Positions 47,762 through 58,543 of a DNA stretch of 64,000 nt are shown one piece after another; the stretch's first letter is position 1, and each line of letters starts with the position of its first letter. The stretch lies in the NCBI RefSeq assembly GCF_900176645.1, contig NZ_FXAN01000036.1, positions 46,448-110,447 of the forward strand. Reading direction: 5' to 3'. The notes under the pieces are model-generated. The model had not been told where the DNA came from. It worked only from the letters and a program-made list of their open reading frames with translations, and made no database searches. This DNA is from Burkholderia singularis. GTDB taxonomy: Bacteria; Pseudomonadota; Gammaproteobacteria; Burkholderiales; Burkholderiaceae. The translations under genes were made by a program, and so were the position numbers.

Positions 47762-49375
47762 ATGCTGGACGCCAACCTCAAGAATCAGCTGAAATCGTAT
47801 CTCGAAAGAATCAGCCGGCCGGTCGAGTTGGTCGCATCGCTCGACGGCAGCGACAAATCGCACGAGCTGCGCGCGCTGCTCGACGAGATCGCTTCGCTGT
47901 CGCCGCAGGTGAGCGTGGTCGAGCGCCGCGATGATGCCGAACGCAAACCGTCGTTTACGGTTGGCGAGCCGGGACGCGACGCCCGCATCCGCTTCGCCGG
48001 CATCCCGATGGGGCATGAGCTCACGTCGCTTGTGCTCGCGCTGCTGCAAGCAGGCGGTCACCCGCTGAAACTCGACGACGCGGTAATCGAGCAGATCCGT
48101 TCGCTCGACGGCGATTATCGCTTCGAGACCTACATCTCGCTCACGTGCCAGAACTGCCCCGAAGTCGTACAGGCGCTCAACATGATGGCGCTGATCAATC
48201 CTCGCATCCACCACGTGATGATCGACGGCGCACTGTTCCAGGACGAAGTCGAAACCCGTCAGATCATGGCCGTGCCCACGCTTTTCCTCAATGGAGAAAC
48301 GTTCGGCCAGGGCCGTAGCAGCGTGAAGGAAATTCTCGCCAAACTCGACAACGGCGCCGACGAGCAAGCGGCACAGGCACTGGCGGTCAAGCCTGTGTTC
48401 GACATGCTGATCGTCGGCGGCGGCCCCGCCGGTGCTGCGGCGGCCATTTACGCCGCGCGCAAGGGTATCGCAACCGGCGTCGTAGCTGAACGCTTTGGCG
48501 GCCAGGTGCTCGATACGATGACAATCGAAAACTTCGTATCGGTCCAGGAGACAGAGGGGCCGAAATTTGCGACAGCGCTCGAGCAGCACGTCAAGCAGTA
48601 TGAAGTCGACGTAATCGATATGCAGCGTGCGGACAGACTCGTCCCTGGTCGCATCCACGAGATTCATCTCGCGAGCGGCGCCGTGCTGAAGGCGAAAACA
48701 GTCGTGCTCGCCACTGGCGCTCGCTGGCGCGAAATCGGTGTGCCGGGCGAACGCGACTACCGCAATCGCGGAGTCGCTTACTGCCCGCATTGCGACGGCC
48801 CGCTTTTCAAAGGCAAGCGCGTGGCGGTCATCGGCGGCGGAAATTCCGGCGTCGAGGCGGCGATCGATCTGGCCGGCATCGTCCGCGAAGTCACATTGAT
48901 CGAATACGGAGCGCAACTGCGCGCCGACGAAGTGTTGCAACGCAAGCTGCGCAGCCTGCCGAATGTGACGGTGATCACGCAGGCGCGCACAACCGAGCTG
49001 ACCGGCGACGGCACGAAGTTAAACGGGCTTGTCTATGACGATCTGCTCAGCGGCCAAACAACGCGCATCGAACTCGAAGGCGTGTTCGTCCAGATCGGGC
49101 TCGTGCCAAACACCGAGTGGCTGAAAGACGCGATCGCGTTATCGAAGCACGGCGAAATCGTCGTCGATGCACGCGGTGCGACATCGGCACCAGGAGTGTT
49201 CGCCGCCGGCGATGCGACTACCGTGCCCTACAAGCAGATTGTGATCGCGCTCGGCGAAGGTGCGAAGGCCGCACTCGGTGCATTCGATTATCTGATTCGC
49301 AGCGACGCCGCGCCGGACATGGTATCCGCGTCGGCCGGAACTATCGTGCGCAGCGGCGAGGCGCTCGCCGCCTAA
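47762..49375 (+). CDS. ahpF: Alkyl hydroperoxide reductase subunit F
   Basis: A 537-residue FAD/NADH disulfide reductase that recycles AhpC. The N-terminal thioredoxin-like double domain has the CxxC in [10 protein letters not shown]. The flavoprotein part has the FAD motif [19 protein letters not shown], the redox-active [12 protein letters not shown], the NADH-binding [17 protein letters not shown] and the FAD-closing [14 protein letters not shown]. Length matches AhpF. A strong terminator follows 24 nt after the stop. Confidence 0.97.
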   Translation: MLDANLKNQLKSYLERISRPVELVASLDGSDKSHELRALLDEIASLSPQVSVVERRDDAERKPSFTVGEPGRDARIRFAGIPMGHELTSLVLALLQAGGHPLKLDDAVIEQIRSLDGDYRFETYISLTCQNCPEVVQALNMMALINPRIHHVMIDGALFQDEVETRQIMAVPTLFLNGETFGQGRSSVKEILAKLDNGADEQAAQALAVKPVFDMLIVGGGPAGAAAAIYAARKGIATGVVAERFGGQVLDTMTIENFVSVQETEGPKFATALEQHVKQYEVDVIDMQRADRLVPGRIHEIHLASGAVLKAKTVVLATGARWREIGVPGERDYRNRGVAYCPHCDGPLFKGKRVAVIGGGNSGVEAAIDLAGIVREVTLIEYGAQLRADEVLQRKLRSLPNVTVITQARTTELTGDGTKLNGLVYDDLLSGQTTRIELEGVFVQIGLVPNTEWLKDAIALSKHGEIVVDARGATSAPGVFAAGDATTVPYKQIVIALGEGAKAALGAFDYLIRSDAAPDMVSASAGTIVRSGEALAA

Positions 49376-49654
49376 GGTATTTCACTGGTCTACCGTTGGC
49401 CCTCGCTACGATGGCGGGTATCGTGGCGAGGGCATTTTTTGTCTTGCGATTTCGGAAGGCGTAGTAAATACGCTCATGTCCGTTTGGAAAACAACATTTG
49501 ACGGTATTGCCGAGTCCCAAGCAATCAAGCATTCGCGCCGCGTGGTTTCCCCGATCACGCGGCGCCAATATCCGCCCATACTGATGCCGGATATTCGCAG
49601 GAAATCGCGAATGCATAAGCGCAGTTGACTCAACTGCACCGCGCGTCGGATATA
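49376..49654. other. Intergenic region after ahpF
   Basis: It contains the ahpF terminator. The remaining 210 bp hold only a 77-codon minus-strand frame without ribosome site or recognisable similarity, which I do not call a gene. Confidence 0.4.
49399..49440 (+). terminator. Rho-independent terminator of ahpCF
   Basis: GCCCTCGCTACGAT pairs with ATCGTGGCGAGGGC, with one mismatch, around a short loop and is followed by ATTTTTT. It is well placed behind ahpF. Confidence 0.9.
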
Positions 49655-50293
49655 TCAGCTCTTATCGTATGCGAACTGAATGCCGGCCGTTCCGCCGGTA
49701 TCGATGAACAGATTCATGAACGCCGGTACGGTTTCGTTGCGCGCCCAGTCGCGTTGCAGCTCACAGAACAGTTGGGCAACGCTGATAAGCTTGCCGCCCG
49801 CCTGTTCGATACGACGCAATGCGGCTTCGTGCGCGGCAACAGATGTGCCGCCGACCGCGTCGGCGACGACGAATACCTCATAGCCGGCCTTCAGCGCATC
49901 GAGCGCCGGAAACGTTAGACAGGCTTCTGTCCACAGCGCAGTCATGATCAATTTCTTGCGCCCCGTTGCCTCGACGGCCTCGCGAAATTCGACGTCTTCC
50001 CACGAGTTAATGCTCGTGCGATCGTAAGTCGGGTAATCGCCCAGCACGGCGCGTAGTTGCGGGATAGGCGGCTTGTTAAGGCCGGTCTTCACATTGACCG
50101 TAGAATGGATGATCGGCAGTTTATAGGCAACGGCAGCGTTCGCAGCCCCCACAATGTTGTTGACCAGGAGTTGGCGATCCATCGACGCGATGGAATTCAC
50201 TTGGACCGGCTGATAATCAATGATGATAAATGCCGCATTTTTCGGCGTGAGCAGATGGTCGTCCGCCGGATCGCGAATCGGTTCGCTTGCCAT
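49655..50293 (-). CDS. Isochorismatase-like cysteine hydrolase (YcaC family)
   Basis: A 212-residue alpha/beta hydrolase of the isochorismatase/YcaC group. The catalytic Asp is in FIIIDYQPVQV (D26) and the nucleophile in WTEACLTFPALDAL (C125); VFVVADAVGGTS follows. Start ATG 50291-50293 has GGAGG 6 nt ahead. It is divergent from a LysR regulator, the usual layout when the regulator controls the hydrolase. The substrate of YcaC relatives is unknown. Confidence 0.9.
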   Translation of the reverse strand: MASEPIRDPADDHLLTPKNAAFIIIDYQPVQVNSIASMDRQLLVNNIVGAANAAVAYKLPIIHSTVNVKTGLNKPPIPQLRAVLGDYPTYDRTSINSWEDVEFREAVEATGRKKLIMTALWTEACLTFPALDALKAGYEVFVVADAVGGTSVAAHEAALRRIEQAGGKLISVAQLFCELQRDWARNETVPAFMNLFIDTGGTAGIQFAYDKS

Positions 50294-50624
50294 GGTAGCC
50301 TCCAGAAACAGTGTAAAAAATTGATAAATAGTCCAAATTATCAATGCATGGCTCGTATGCAACAGCGAGGAAACCGTGCGGCTTTTTTCCCTGACTGTCG
50401 CAAATATCCAATTTCGGCAGCGCGGGAAGCGAAAGCACCAGGCTCGAGTAACCCGGCAACGCGCCGCGCACACGGCCGCGTTGCGCTCGATCACCAGCGA
50501 TCTGTCCCAGCCGATTCGGTGCTCCCGGAACAGAGCTGATTCGCCTTGCTCAATATCCTATTCCCGGAACAATTTGATTCCCAGTATCGTCAAATGCCTT
50601 CAGTGTTCTATAAATGGAACGATC
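50294..50624. other. Divergent intergenic region between the YcaC-type hydrolase and the LysR gene
   Basis: 331 bp with AT-rich patches near 50320-50345 and 50540-50615 that are likely promoters. A LysR site (T-N11-A) is expected here, but I could not single one out with confidence. Confidence 0.4.
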
Positions 50625-51518
50625 ATGGACGATCTGAACGACCTCTATTACTTCGCGAAAGTGGTCGAGCATGGTGGATTCACTCAGGCCGGGCGGGTGC
50701 TGGGCGTACCAAAATCGACACTGAGCCGGCGCATCTCGGAACTCGAGGCACACTACAATGTGCGGCTGCTGCAGCGAACGACACGTCATTTCGCTGTCAC
50801 TGAAGCCGGGCGCGAGTTTTACGAACGATGCGTCGCCGTACTGGTGGAGGCGGATGCTGCGCGCGAGATCGTGGAGCGTCAGCATGCCGAACCGCAAGGC
50901 ATCGTGCGCGTCAGTTGCCCAACAGCACTGCTCGAGTACCGCGTCAGTAACCTGCTGGCGCGCTTCATGGCCACGTACCCGAAGGTGCAGGTACACCTTG
51001 ATGCCACCAATCGCCGTGTCGACCTATTGAGCGAGGGTCTCGATCTCGCATTGCGCGTGCGCTTTCCTCCGTTGGAGGACAGCAACCTTGTGATGCGAAT
51101 CCTCGGGGACAGTCCACAGCGGCTGGTGGCCGCTCCGGGCTTACTGAGAGGGCGCGACTTGCTGACGGACCCCAACGAATTGACCGGCCTGCCGAGCGTC
51201 GATTGGGGGCCACCGCGAAACCACATATGGCAATTGGCTGGGCCGCATGGCGTGGAAGCACAATTGCGCCACCACCCTCGTTTCATCACCGATGATATGC
51301 ATGCGCTACGCGATGCCGCGATCAATGGCGTCGGAATCGCCCAACTGCCGTGTATGGTGGTTGAAGATGACTTGCGCAACGGCACCCTGGTCGACGCGCT
51401 GCCGCGCTGGGCGCCCAAGGGAGGCGTGATCCACGCGGTATTTCCGTCCCGGCGCGGTCTTCTCCCCCGCGTGCGCTTGCTGATCGACTTCCTGGCAGAG
51501 CATATTCGGCGGGACTGA
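50625..51518 (+). CDS. LysR-family transcriptional regulator
   Basis: A 297-residue regulator. The winged helix-turn-helix occupies residues 1-62 (MDDLNDLYYFAKVVEHGGFTQ start, LGVPKSTLSRRISELE, LLQRTTRHFAVTEAG), followed by a periplasmic-binding-protein-like effector domain from about 90. Start ATG 50625-50627 is where family similarity begins; a longer frame reaches 50376. It is divergent from the YcaC-type hydrolase gene, its most likely target. Confidence 0.92.
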   Translation: MDDLNDLYYFAKVVEHGGFTQAGRVLGVPKSTLSRRISELEAHYNVRLLQRTTRHFAVTEAGREFYERCVAVLVEADAAREIVERQHAEPQGIVRVSCPTALLEYRVSNLLARFMATYPKVQVHLDATNRRVDLLSEGLDLALRVRFPPLEDSNLVMRILGDSPQRLVAAPGLLRGRDLLTDPNELTGLPSVDWGPPRNHIWQLAGPHGVEAQLRHHPRFITDDMHALRDAAINGVGIAQLPCMVVEDDLRNGTLVDALPRWAPKGGVIHAVFPSRRGLLPRVRLLIDFLAEHIRRD

Positions 51519-51601
51519 CGTGAGTAGTCCAGAAGCCGTGCGTCAGCTTCGTCGATGTCAACGCGACACAAGCGAAACCATTCGCCCGTCGCTCTCACGG
51601 T

Positions 51602-54127
51602 TCAACCGCAAGCACCGATTTCGCCGCATGCCGTGCAAAAATCGCAGCCGTCCTTACGGATCACCGCATTCGCACCGCACGAATTGCATTTTCGGCCGAA
51701 CATCGTGCGCGGTTCGATCGATTCGCGCAAACGCCCTGCCGCATCATTGCCGCCCGCTCCGGCTCGAGGCGACGGCGTGGCGGCATCCGGCTTCGGCGCG
51801 GCAGCCGCCGCGCCGCGCGACAACTGAGCAAGCAAGCGCGACGGTACCTGATTGCCTTGCGCATCGAGAAAGCCGCGACGATGCAGAATCTGCTGGATCG
51901 CATATGCAAGCGCCGCGACTTCCGAGTCGTGCCATAGCGGAATGCGCCGGCCGTCGAGCCGTTGTGTTTCACCGAGCCGTACCTGCCCGCGATCCCACGA
52001 CACCTTGCGCATGTCCTGCAGATTCCGCGCGACAAATCCGCCGCGCGCCGCAAGCGACAGCGAGCGCATCGTCGCCGTGATCCACTGCTGGGACTCATCG
52101 CGCTGGCCCACCGGAATGAAAAACTCGATCGGCCGTTCGATCGTCACTTCCTCGCCGCCGATCGATCCGGTCACTTCGAGAAACGACACCGCCACGTAAA
52201 TCGATTTCTTGCCCAACTGCGTCATGTACTCGACCTTCTCGATCGCTGCGGGCAATTCCCCCCTCGGCCGATGATCGATTGCAATCTTGAGCGGATCGAG
52301 ATCCGTATCGGCGAGCGCGTCCGCAGGCCCGTCCGTATGCAGCACCGCCCCCAGTGTCTCGTTCGGCCGGTACGTTGCGAGCCCCTTCAAGCCGCGCTTC
52401 CATGCATCGAAATAAAGGCTCTCGAAATCGTCGAACGGGTAATCGGCCGGAACGTTTACTGTCTTCGAGATGGACGTGTCGATGTACGGCTGCACCGCGG
52501 CCATCATCTCGAGATGGTCATGCGCGGACATCTGCAGCGCGCTGACGAAGCAGTCCGGCAGCGCATCGACGTCGCCGCCCAACTCGCGGTACAGCCGGTA
52601 TGCGTAATCCTCGACCGGAAATGTTTGGCGACTGCCGTCCGCCATGATCTTCGTGCGCTGATAACTCCACGAAAACGCCGGTTCAATGCCGTTCGACGCA
52701 TTGTCGGCGAATGCGAGGCTCACGGTGCCGGTCGGCGCGATCGACAGCAGGTGGCTGTTGCGAATACCGTCGCGGCGGATCGCTTGCTGAATGTCTTCGG
52801 GCAGACGCGATGCGAACGTGCCCGCCTGCAAATACTGGTCGGCATCGAACAGCTCAAACGCACCGCGCTCGCGCGCGAGCTCGACCGACGCACGATAGGC
52901 GGCATCGCGCATCGTGCGCGCGATGCGTGCCGCGAAATCGCGCCCTTGCGGCGAATCGTAACGCAAACCCAGCATCACCAACGCATCGCCGAGCCCCGTG
53001 AAGCCCACGCCGATGCGGCGCTTCGCCTGGGCTTCGCGCCGCTGCTCGGGCAACGGCCATAGCGTCACGTCGAGGACGTCGTCGAGAAAACGCACTTGCA
53101 TGGCCGTGCGTTCGGCAAACGCATTCCAATCGAACGCACTCGTCGCACCGCGCAGCGACGCGAACGGTTCGATAACGAAGCGCGTCAGATTCAGCGGCCC
53201 GAGATTGCAGCAGCCATAGGCGGGCAACGGCTGCTCGCCGCACGGATTCGTCGCACGAATCGTCTCGATCGCGCGCAGATTGTTGTCGACGTTCATTTTC
53301 GAGATGAACACGACACCTGGCTCGGCGATATCGTAGGTCGAGCGCATGATCTTGTCCCAGATCGCACGGGCGCGCTTCTCCGCATAGATCCACAGGCCGT
53401 CGTCGCGCTGTCGAAGATCGCCCGCCGCGCGCAGCGCGGGCGACGGCTCCGCGCGATGCACGAGCTGCCACGGCAAGTCCTGCTCGACCGCGTTCATGAA
53501 TGCGTCGGTCACCGCGACGGAAATATTGAAATTGTTCCAACGGCCTTTCGAATGCTTCGCTTCGATGAATTCGTGCAAATCCGGATGGTCGCAGTCGAGC
53601 ACCGCCATTTGCGCGCCGCGCCGCGAGCCGGCACTTTCGACAGTGCGGCAAGACGCATCGAACACGTCGATATAGCTGCACGGCCCCGATGCACTCGAAC
53701 CCGTCGAATGCACGTAAGCACCGCGCGGACGGATCGCCGAAAAATTGTAGCCGACCCCGCCGCCGCGCCGCATCGTCTCGGCCGCCTGCAACAGCGCGAC
53801 ATAGATACCGGGCAGCCCGCGCTCGTCGACGCCCTGAATGCAATCACCGACGGGCTGTACGAAGCAGTTGATCAGCGTCGCCGCAATCGGACTGCCCGCC
53901 GCGCTCATGATCCGTCCCGCGCCGAGCGCACCCTGCTGCAGATGCTCGACGAAGCGCGCCTCGATCTCCCGGCGCCGCGCCCGCGGCTCGGCCTGTGCGA
54001 CGCCTCGCGCGACGCGGCGAAACACGTCGTCTGCGCTCCGCTCGTCGCCTTTCGCGTATTTTTCCAGCAGCACGTCAATGGAGAACGGCTGTGGGGCGAG
54101 ATGGAAGCCGGCATCGATAGTCGCCAT
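51602..54127 (-). CDS. nrdJ: Adenosylcobalamin-dependent (class II) ribonucleotide reductase
   Basis: An 841-residue single-chain class II reductase that makes deoxynucleotides without oxygen. Landmarks are NCFVQPVGDCIQGV, the ETMRRGGGVGYNFS substrate loop, NPCGEQPLPAYGCCNLGPLNL with active-site cysteines, and IGVGFTGLGDALVMLGL. The C-terminal zinc-ribbon-like CNSCGANAVIRKDGCDFC with CTACGEIGACG is typical of large NrdJ proteins. AGGGG lies 6 nt before the ATG. The 5' region shows no obvious cobalamin riboswitch, though it was inspected only by eye. Confidence 0.95.
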   Translation of the reverse strand: MATIDAGFHLAPQPFSIDVLLEKYAKGDERSADDVFRRVARGVAQAEPRARRREIEARFVEHLQQGALGAGRIMSAAGSPIAATLINCFVQPVGDCIQGVDERGLPGIYVALLQAAETMRRGGGVGYNFSAIRPRGAYVHSTGSSASGPCSYIDVFDASCRTVESAGSRRGAQMAVLDCDHPDLHEFIEAKHSKGRWNNFNISVAVTDAFMNAVEQDLPWQLVHRAEPSPALRAAGDLRQRDDGLWIYAEKRARAIWDKIMRSTYDIAEPGVVFISKMNVDNNLRAIETIRATNPCGEQPLPAYGCCNLGPLNLTRFVIEPFASLRGATSAFDWNAFAERTAMQVRFLDDVLDVTLWPLPEQRREAQAKRRIGVGFTGLGDALVMLGLRYDSPQGRDFAARIARTMRDAAYRASVELARERGAFELFDADQYLQAGTFASRLPEDIQQAIRRDGIRNSHLLSIAPTGTVSLAFADNASNGIEPAFSWSYQRTKIMADGSRQTFPVEDYAYRLYRELGGDVDALPDCFVSALQMSAHDHLEMMAAVQPYIDTSISKTVNVPADYPFDDFESLYFDAWKRGLKGLATYRPNETLGAVLHTDGPADALADTDLDPLKIAIDHRPRGELPAAIEKVEYMTQLGKKSIYVAVSFLEVTGSIGGEEVTIERPIEFFIPVGQRDESQQWITATMRSLSLAARGGFVARNLQDMRKVSWDRGQVRLGETQRLDGRRIPLWHDSEVAALAYAIQQILHRRGFLDAQGNQVPSRLLAQLSRGAAAAAPKPDAATPSPRAGAGGNDAAGRLRESIEPRTMFGRKCNSCGANAVIRKDGCDFCTACGEIGACG

Positions 54128-54549
54128 GAATACCCCTTTTTTGCAGCACCTGCGAATGGATGACGCCCACCATGACGATCATCGGGGCACTGCGAACGAA
54201 GCGGCACGCTGCCCATTCGACGACCATAACGCACGCGAGCACTGGCCGCAATCGGCTCGCGTGCGAAGCTGTCGCATGAATCACGACAGTCAAGCGGTTC
54301 ACCGCGATAGCGCGCCGACCGGCGGCAGAGGCGCTACGTGTCGGGAAACTGCGAGGAAACCGCGCAGGCGTTTTGATATTGTGGATCAACGCGCAGCCGG
54401 CCGCTTGTCGTCGCGCAACAACCGGGCAGGCGGCGCGGGTATTGGCGCATCCGCTGCAAAGCGCTTGCAACAGACGGCGCAGGCTGGCCCCACGCACCGC
54501 GCGGTTCGCGCCATATTGCGCACGCGTCAGGCCCGCGCGCTCGTCCGGC
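54128..54549. other. nrdJ upstream region
   Basis: No supportable gene. Several overlapping GC-rich frames exist but lack ribosome sites and family motifs. It presumably contains the nrdJ promoter. I see no B12-box-like conserved core. Confidence 0.35.
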
Positions 54550-54846
54550 GGAGCAAGGTGGCTCGCTCGAGCGCGTCGAGCACAAACCCGATCGCGCCGG
54601 TTACAACGATCACCGCGGCCAGTTCCGAATGGCAAGCCGATCACGCGTATTTAGCATGAGAGGACTGAGATCGGCGCTCATGCCAAGCATCTCCACCGGC
54701 ACCAGCACGATCCACAGCAGGCCGATCGCGCGCCGCAGCAAGGCTCTGGTCAAGCCGGAACCAACGCCTGTCGATAGGCCGGTACCGAAGCAGTGCTCAT
54801 CGGGATGGGCGGCCATCGGCAAAATGCAGCCGGCAGCGGCCGTCAA
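54550..54846 (-). pseudogene. Relic of a nitrate/sulfonate-type ABC transporter permease, frameshifted
   Basis: On the minus strand, the frame at 54610-54846 gives LLWIVLVPVEMLGMSADLS followed by LNTRDRLA, which matches the membrane signature near the end of SsuC/NrtB-type permeases (…WIVIVPAEML…GL…LDTRDRLA). The frame then closes, but the next frame continues with SELAAVIVVTGAIGFVLD and ALERA, the expected last helix. One frameshift near 54600-54630 therefore separates two adjacent pieces of the same family. No start, ATPase partner or binding protein is present. I treat it as a decayed fragment, not a small membrane protein. Confidence 0.5.
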
Positions 54847-54993
54847 GGATCACATGAAAACCCTCTCTCGCGTGGCCGGCCGTCGATGCACGCCATCCGC
54901 CGCCAGCAATACTGGCCAACGGGGAAAATCGAACTGACGGGGCCCAGGCTCGACAACAGCCAATCAATGGTTTTGTTGGACGCTGACGGACCG

Positions 54994-55037
54994 GAAAAAT
55001 AAAAACCGGGGAGCGGCGTCGAAACGCCCCCCGGTTT
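54994..55037 (-). terminator. Rho-independent terminator of groESL
   Basis: On the minus strand AAACCGGGG pairs with CCCCGGTTT around a GC-rich loop and runs into TTTTTATTTTT. It lies 57 nt after the groEL stop. Confidence 0.85.
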
Positions 55038-55093
55038 GCCGACCGCACGCGTCGCCGCTCCAGCGGCACGCTCGCGCGATCGATGCGCCGAAG

Positions 55094-57041
<1,948 letters not shown>

Positions 57042-57065
57042 TCTCACGTTTCCTTATCGAAATTG

Positions 57066-57092
57066 TTGGCACTCGGGTTAAGTGAGTGCCAA
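57066..57092. promoter_or_regulatory. CIRCE operator (HrcA site)
   Basis: TTGGCACTC, a 9-nt spacer and GAGTGCCAA form a perfect inverted repeat matching the CIRCE consensus, 24 nt upstream of groES. HrcA repression of this groESL pair is therefore expected. Confidence 0.95.
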
Positions 57093-57102
57093 TCAGGTGT
57101 CG

Positions 57103-57132
57103 AGTATAGAAACGTGCCGCCAATCGCTCCAA
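57103..57132 (-). promoter_or_regulatory. Sigma-70-type promoter of groESL
   Basis: The minus strand shows -35 TTGGAG, 18 nt, and -10 TATACT just upstream of the CIRCE, so the operator covers the transcription start region, the usual arrangement. Confidence 0.65.
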
Positions 57133-57448
57133 TAACGGATTTTCAAAAACTTATCGATGAATGGCATTAGGCGCCGGCCCTGCCTGACGAGTCGACGTCC
57201 AGCTCAATCCGGCTCTGAAGTATCCGGGCGGCCGTCGGACGGGTTCGAACGGCATGCGCGACGATGTGTTCGGATACCTGATAGATCACATCCCGCCGCT
57301 CGGCGCAGCCGGCAGCGCGGCAAGAAACGCCGTCGCAGGCCGCGAATCGGCTAACCGCACGCCTATCGGCGTGCCGGTGCGACGACGGCGCCGGTCGCAT
57401 CGCTCATCGGCCGTCGCATCGGCGTCTCGCCGCACCGTCCCCATCGCG
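57133..57448. other. Spacer between groESL promoter and agmatinase gene
   Basis: 316 bp, GC-rich. Short frames run through it on both strands, but none has a ribosome site or known motif. I see no gene in it. Confidence 0.4.
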
Positions 57449-58411
57449 CTAGCGCGCGCCGACCTTGCGCTGCCGCCACAGACACAGCAAATCGCAGCCG
57501 ATATGCGCGGCCGCGAGCGCGGTAATCTCGCTCTGGTCATACGCGGGCGCGACTTCGACCACGTCCGCGCCGATCAGATCGATACCTCCAAGCCCGCGCA
57601 CGATCGCGAGCGCCTGCGCGGACGACAACCCGCCCGCCACCGGCGTACCCGTGCCGGGCGCAAACGCAGGATCGAGACAATCGATATCGAAAGTCAGATA
57701 CGCGGGGCGGCTGCCGACGATCGACTCGATCCGCTCGATCGTCGCACGTGGCCCATGCTCGTGCACCCATGCAGCATCGAGCACGTTGATGCCGAGAAAA
57801 TCGTCGTTCCATGTGCGAATGCCGATTTGTACCGACGTCTTCGGATCGATCAGGCCTTCCCGGACCGCCTTGTAGAACATCGTGCCGTGATTGAGGCTGT
57901 CGGGCTGATCGTCGGCCCAGGTATCGCAATGTGCATCGAAATGAATCAGCGATAGAGGCTTGCCATGTTTGCGCGCATGCGCAATCAGCAGTGGATAGGT
58001 GATGTAGTGATCGCCGCCGAACGTCAGCATCGTCGCCCCGGATTGCAAGATGGTCTGCGCGTGCGCGACGATCGCCGGCTTGATCGACAGCGGGTTATGG
58101 GCATCGAACCAGCAATCGCCGTAATCGATCACGGCGAGATCGTCGAATGGATCGAAACCCCACGGATACGGGTGCAATTCCGCGAGTTGCACGCTCGCCG
58201 CGCGCACCGCGGCCGGCCCGAGCCGCGCGCCCGGACGGAACGTCGTCGCGAGATCGAGCGGCACACCGGATACGACGACGTCGGCACCTTCCAGTTCTCG
58301 CGTATAGCTGCGCCGCATAAACGACAGCACGCCTGAATAAGTATTTTCGATTGACGAGCCGTAGACGGACGAACGACGGATCGCGCCGTCGCCATAGAGT
58401 GTGTCAGCCAT
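57449..58411 (-). CDS. speB: Agmatinase / ureohydrolase
   Basis: A 320-residue Mn-dependent ureohydrolase with GGDH (132-135), DAHCD (159-163) and DIDCLDP (242-248) supplying the binuclear manganese ligands, plus FRPGARLGPAAVRAAS at the substrate side. Agmatinase converts agmatine to putrescine and urea. The putrescine-catabolic genes next door support agmatine over arginine or guanidinobutyrate, but related ureohydrolases cannot be excluded. Start ATG 58409-58411 (MADTLYGDGAIRR) was preferred; the open frame runs 78 nt further. Confidence 0.85.
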   Translation of the reverse strand: MADTLYGDGAIRRSSVYGSSIENTYSGVLSFMRRSYTRELEGADVVVSGVPLDLATTFRPGARLGPAAVRAASVQLAELHPYPWGFDPFDDLAVIDYGDCWFDAHNPLSIKPAIVAHAQTILQSGATMLTFGGDHYITYPLLIAHARKHGKPLSLIHFDAHCDTWADDQPDSLNHGTMFYKAVREGLIDPKTSVQIGIRTWNDDFLGINVLDAAWVHEHGPRATIERIESIVGSRPAYLTFDIDCLDPAFAPGTGTPVAGGLSSAQALAIVRGLGGIDLIGADVVEVAPAYDQSEITALAAAHIGCDLLCLWRQRKVGAR

Positions 58412-58543
58412 GGGATGACCTGATGAGAAACCGGCCCCGCGGTGACGCGGCGCAAACCGCGCAAAGGGCGAGCCGGCAGTCGGATTCATTGGGAACGCAA
58501 CGGCACGCCTCGACGCGCGCCGCTGCGGTGGCTTGCGAATCCT

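Noticed and set aside
49406..49639. 77-codon minus-strand frame after ahpF
   Set aside because: It overlaps the terminator hairpin of ahpF and has no motif or ribosome site.
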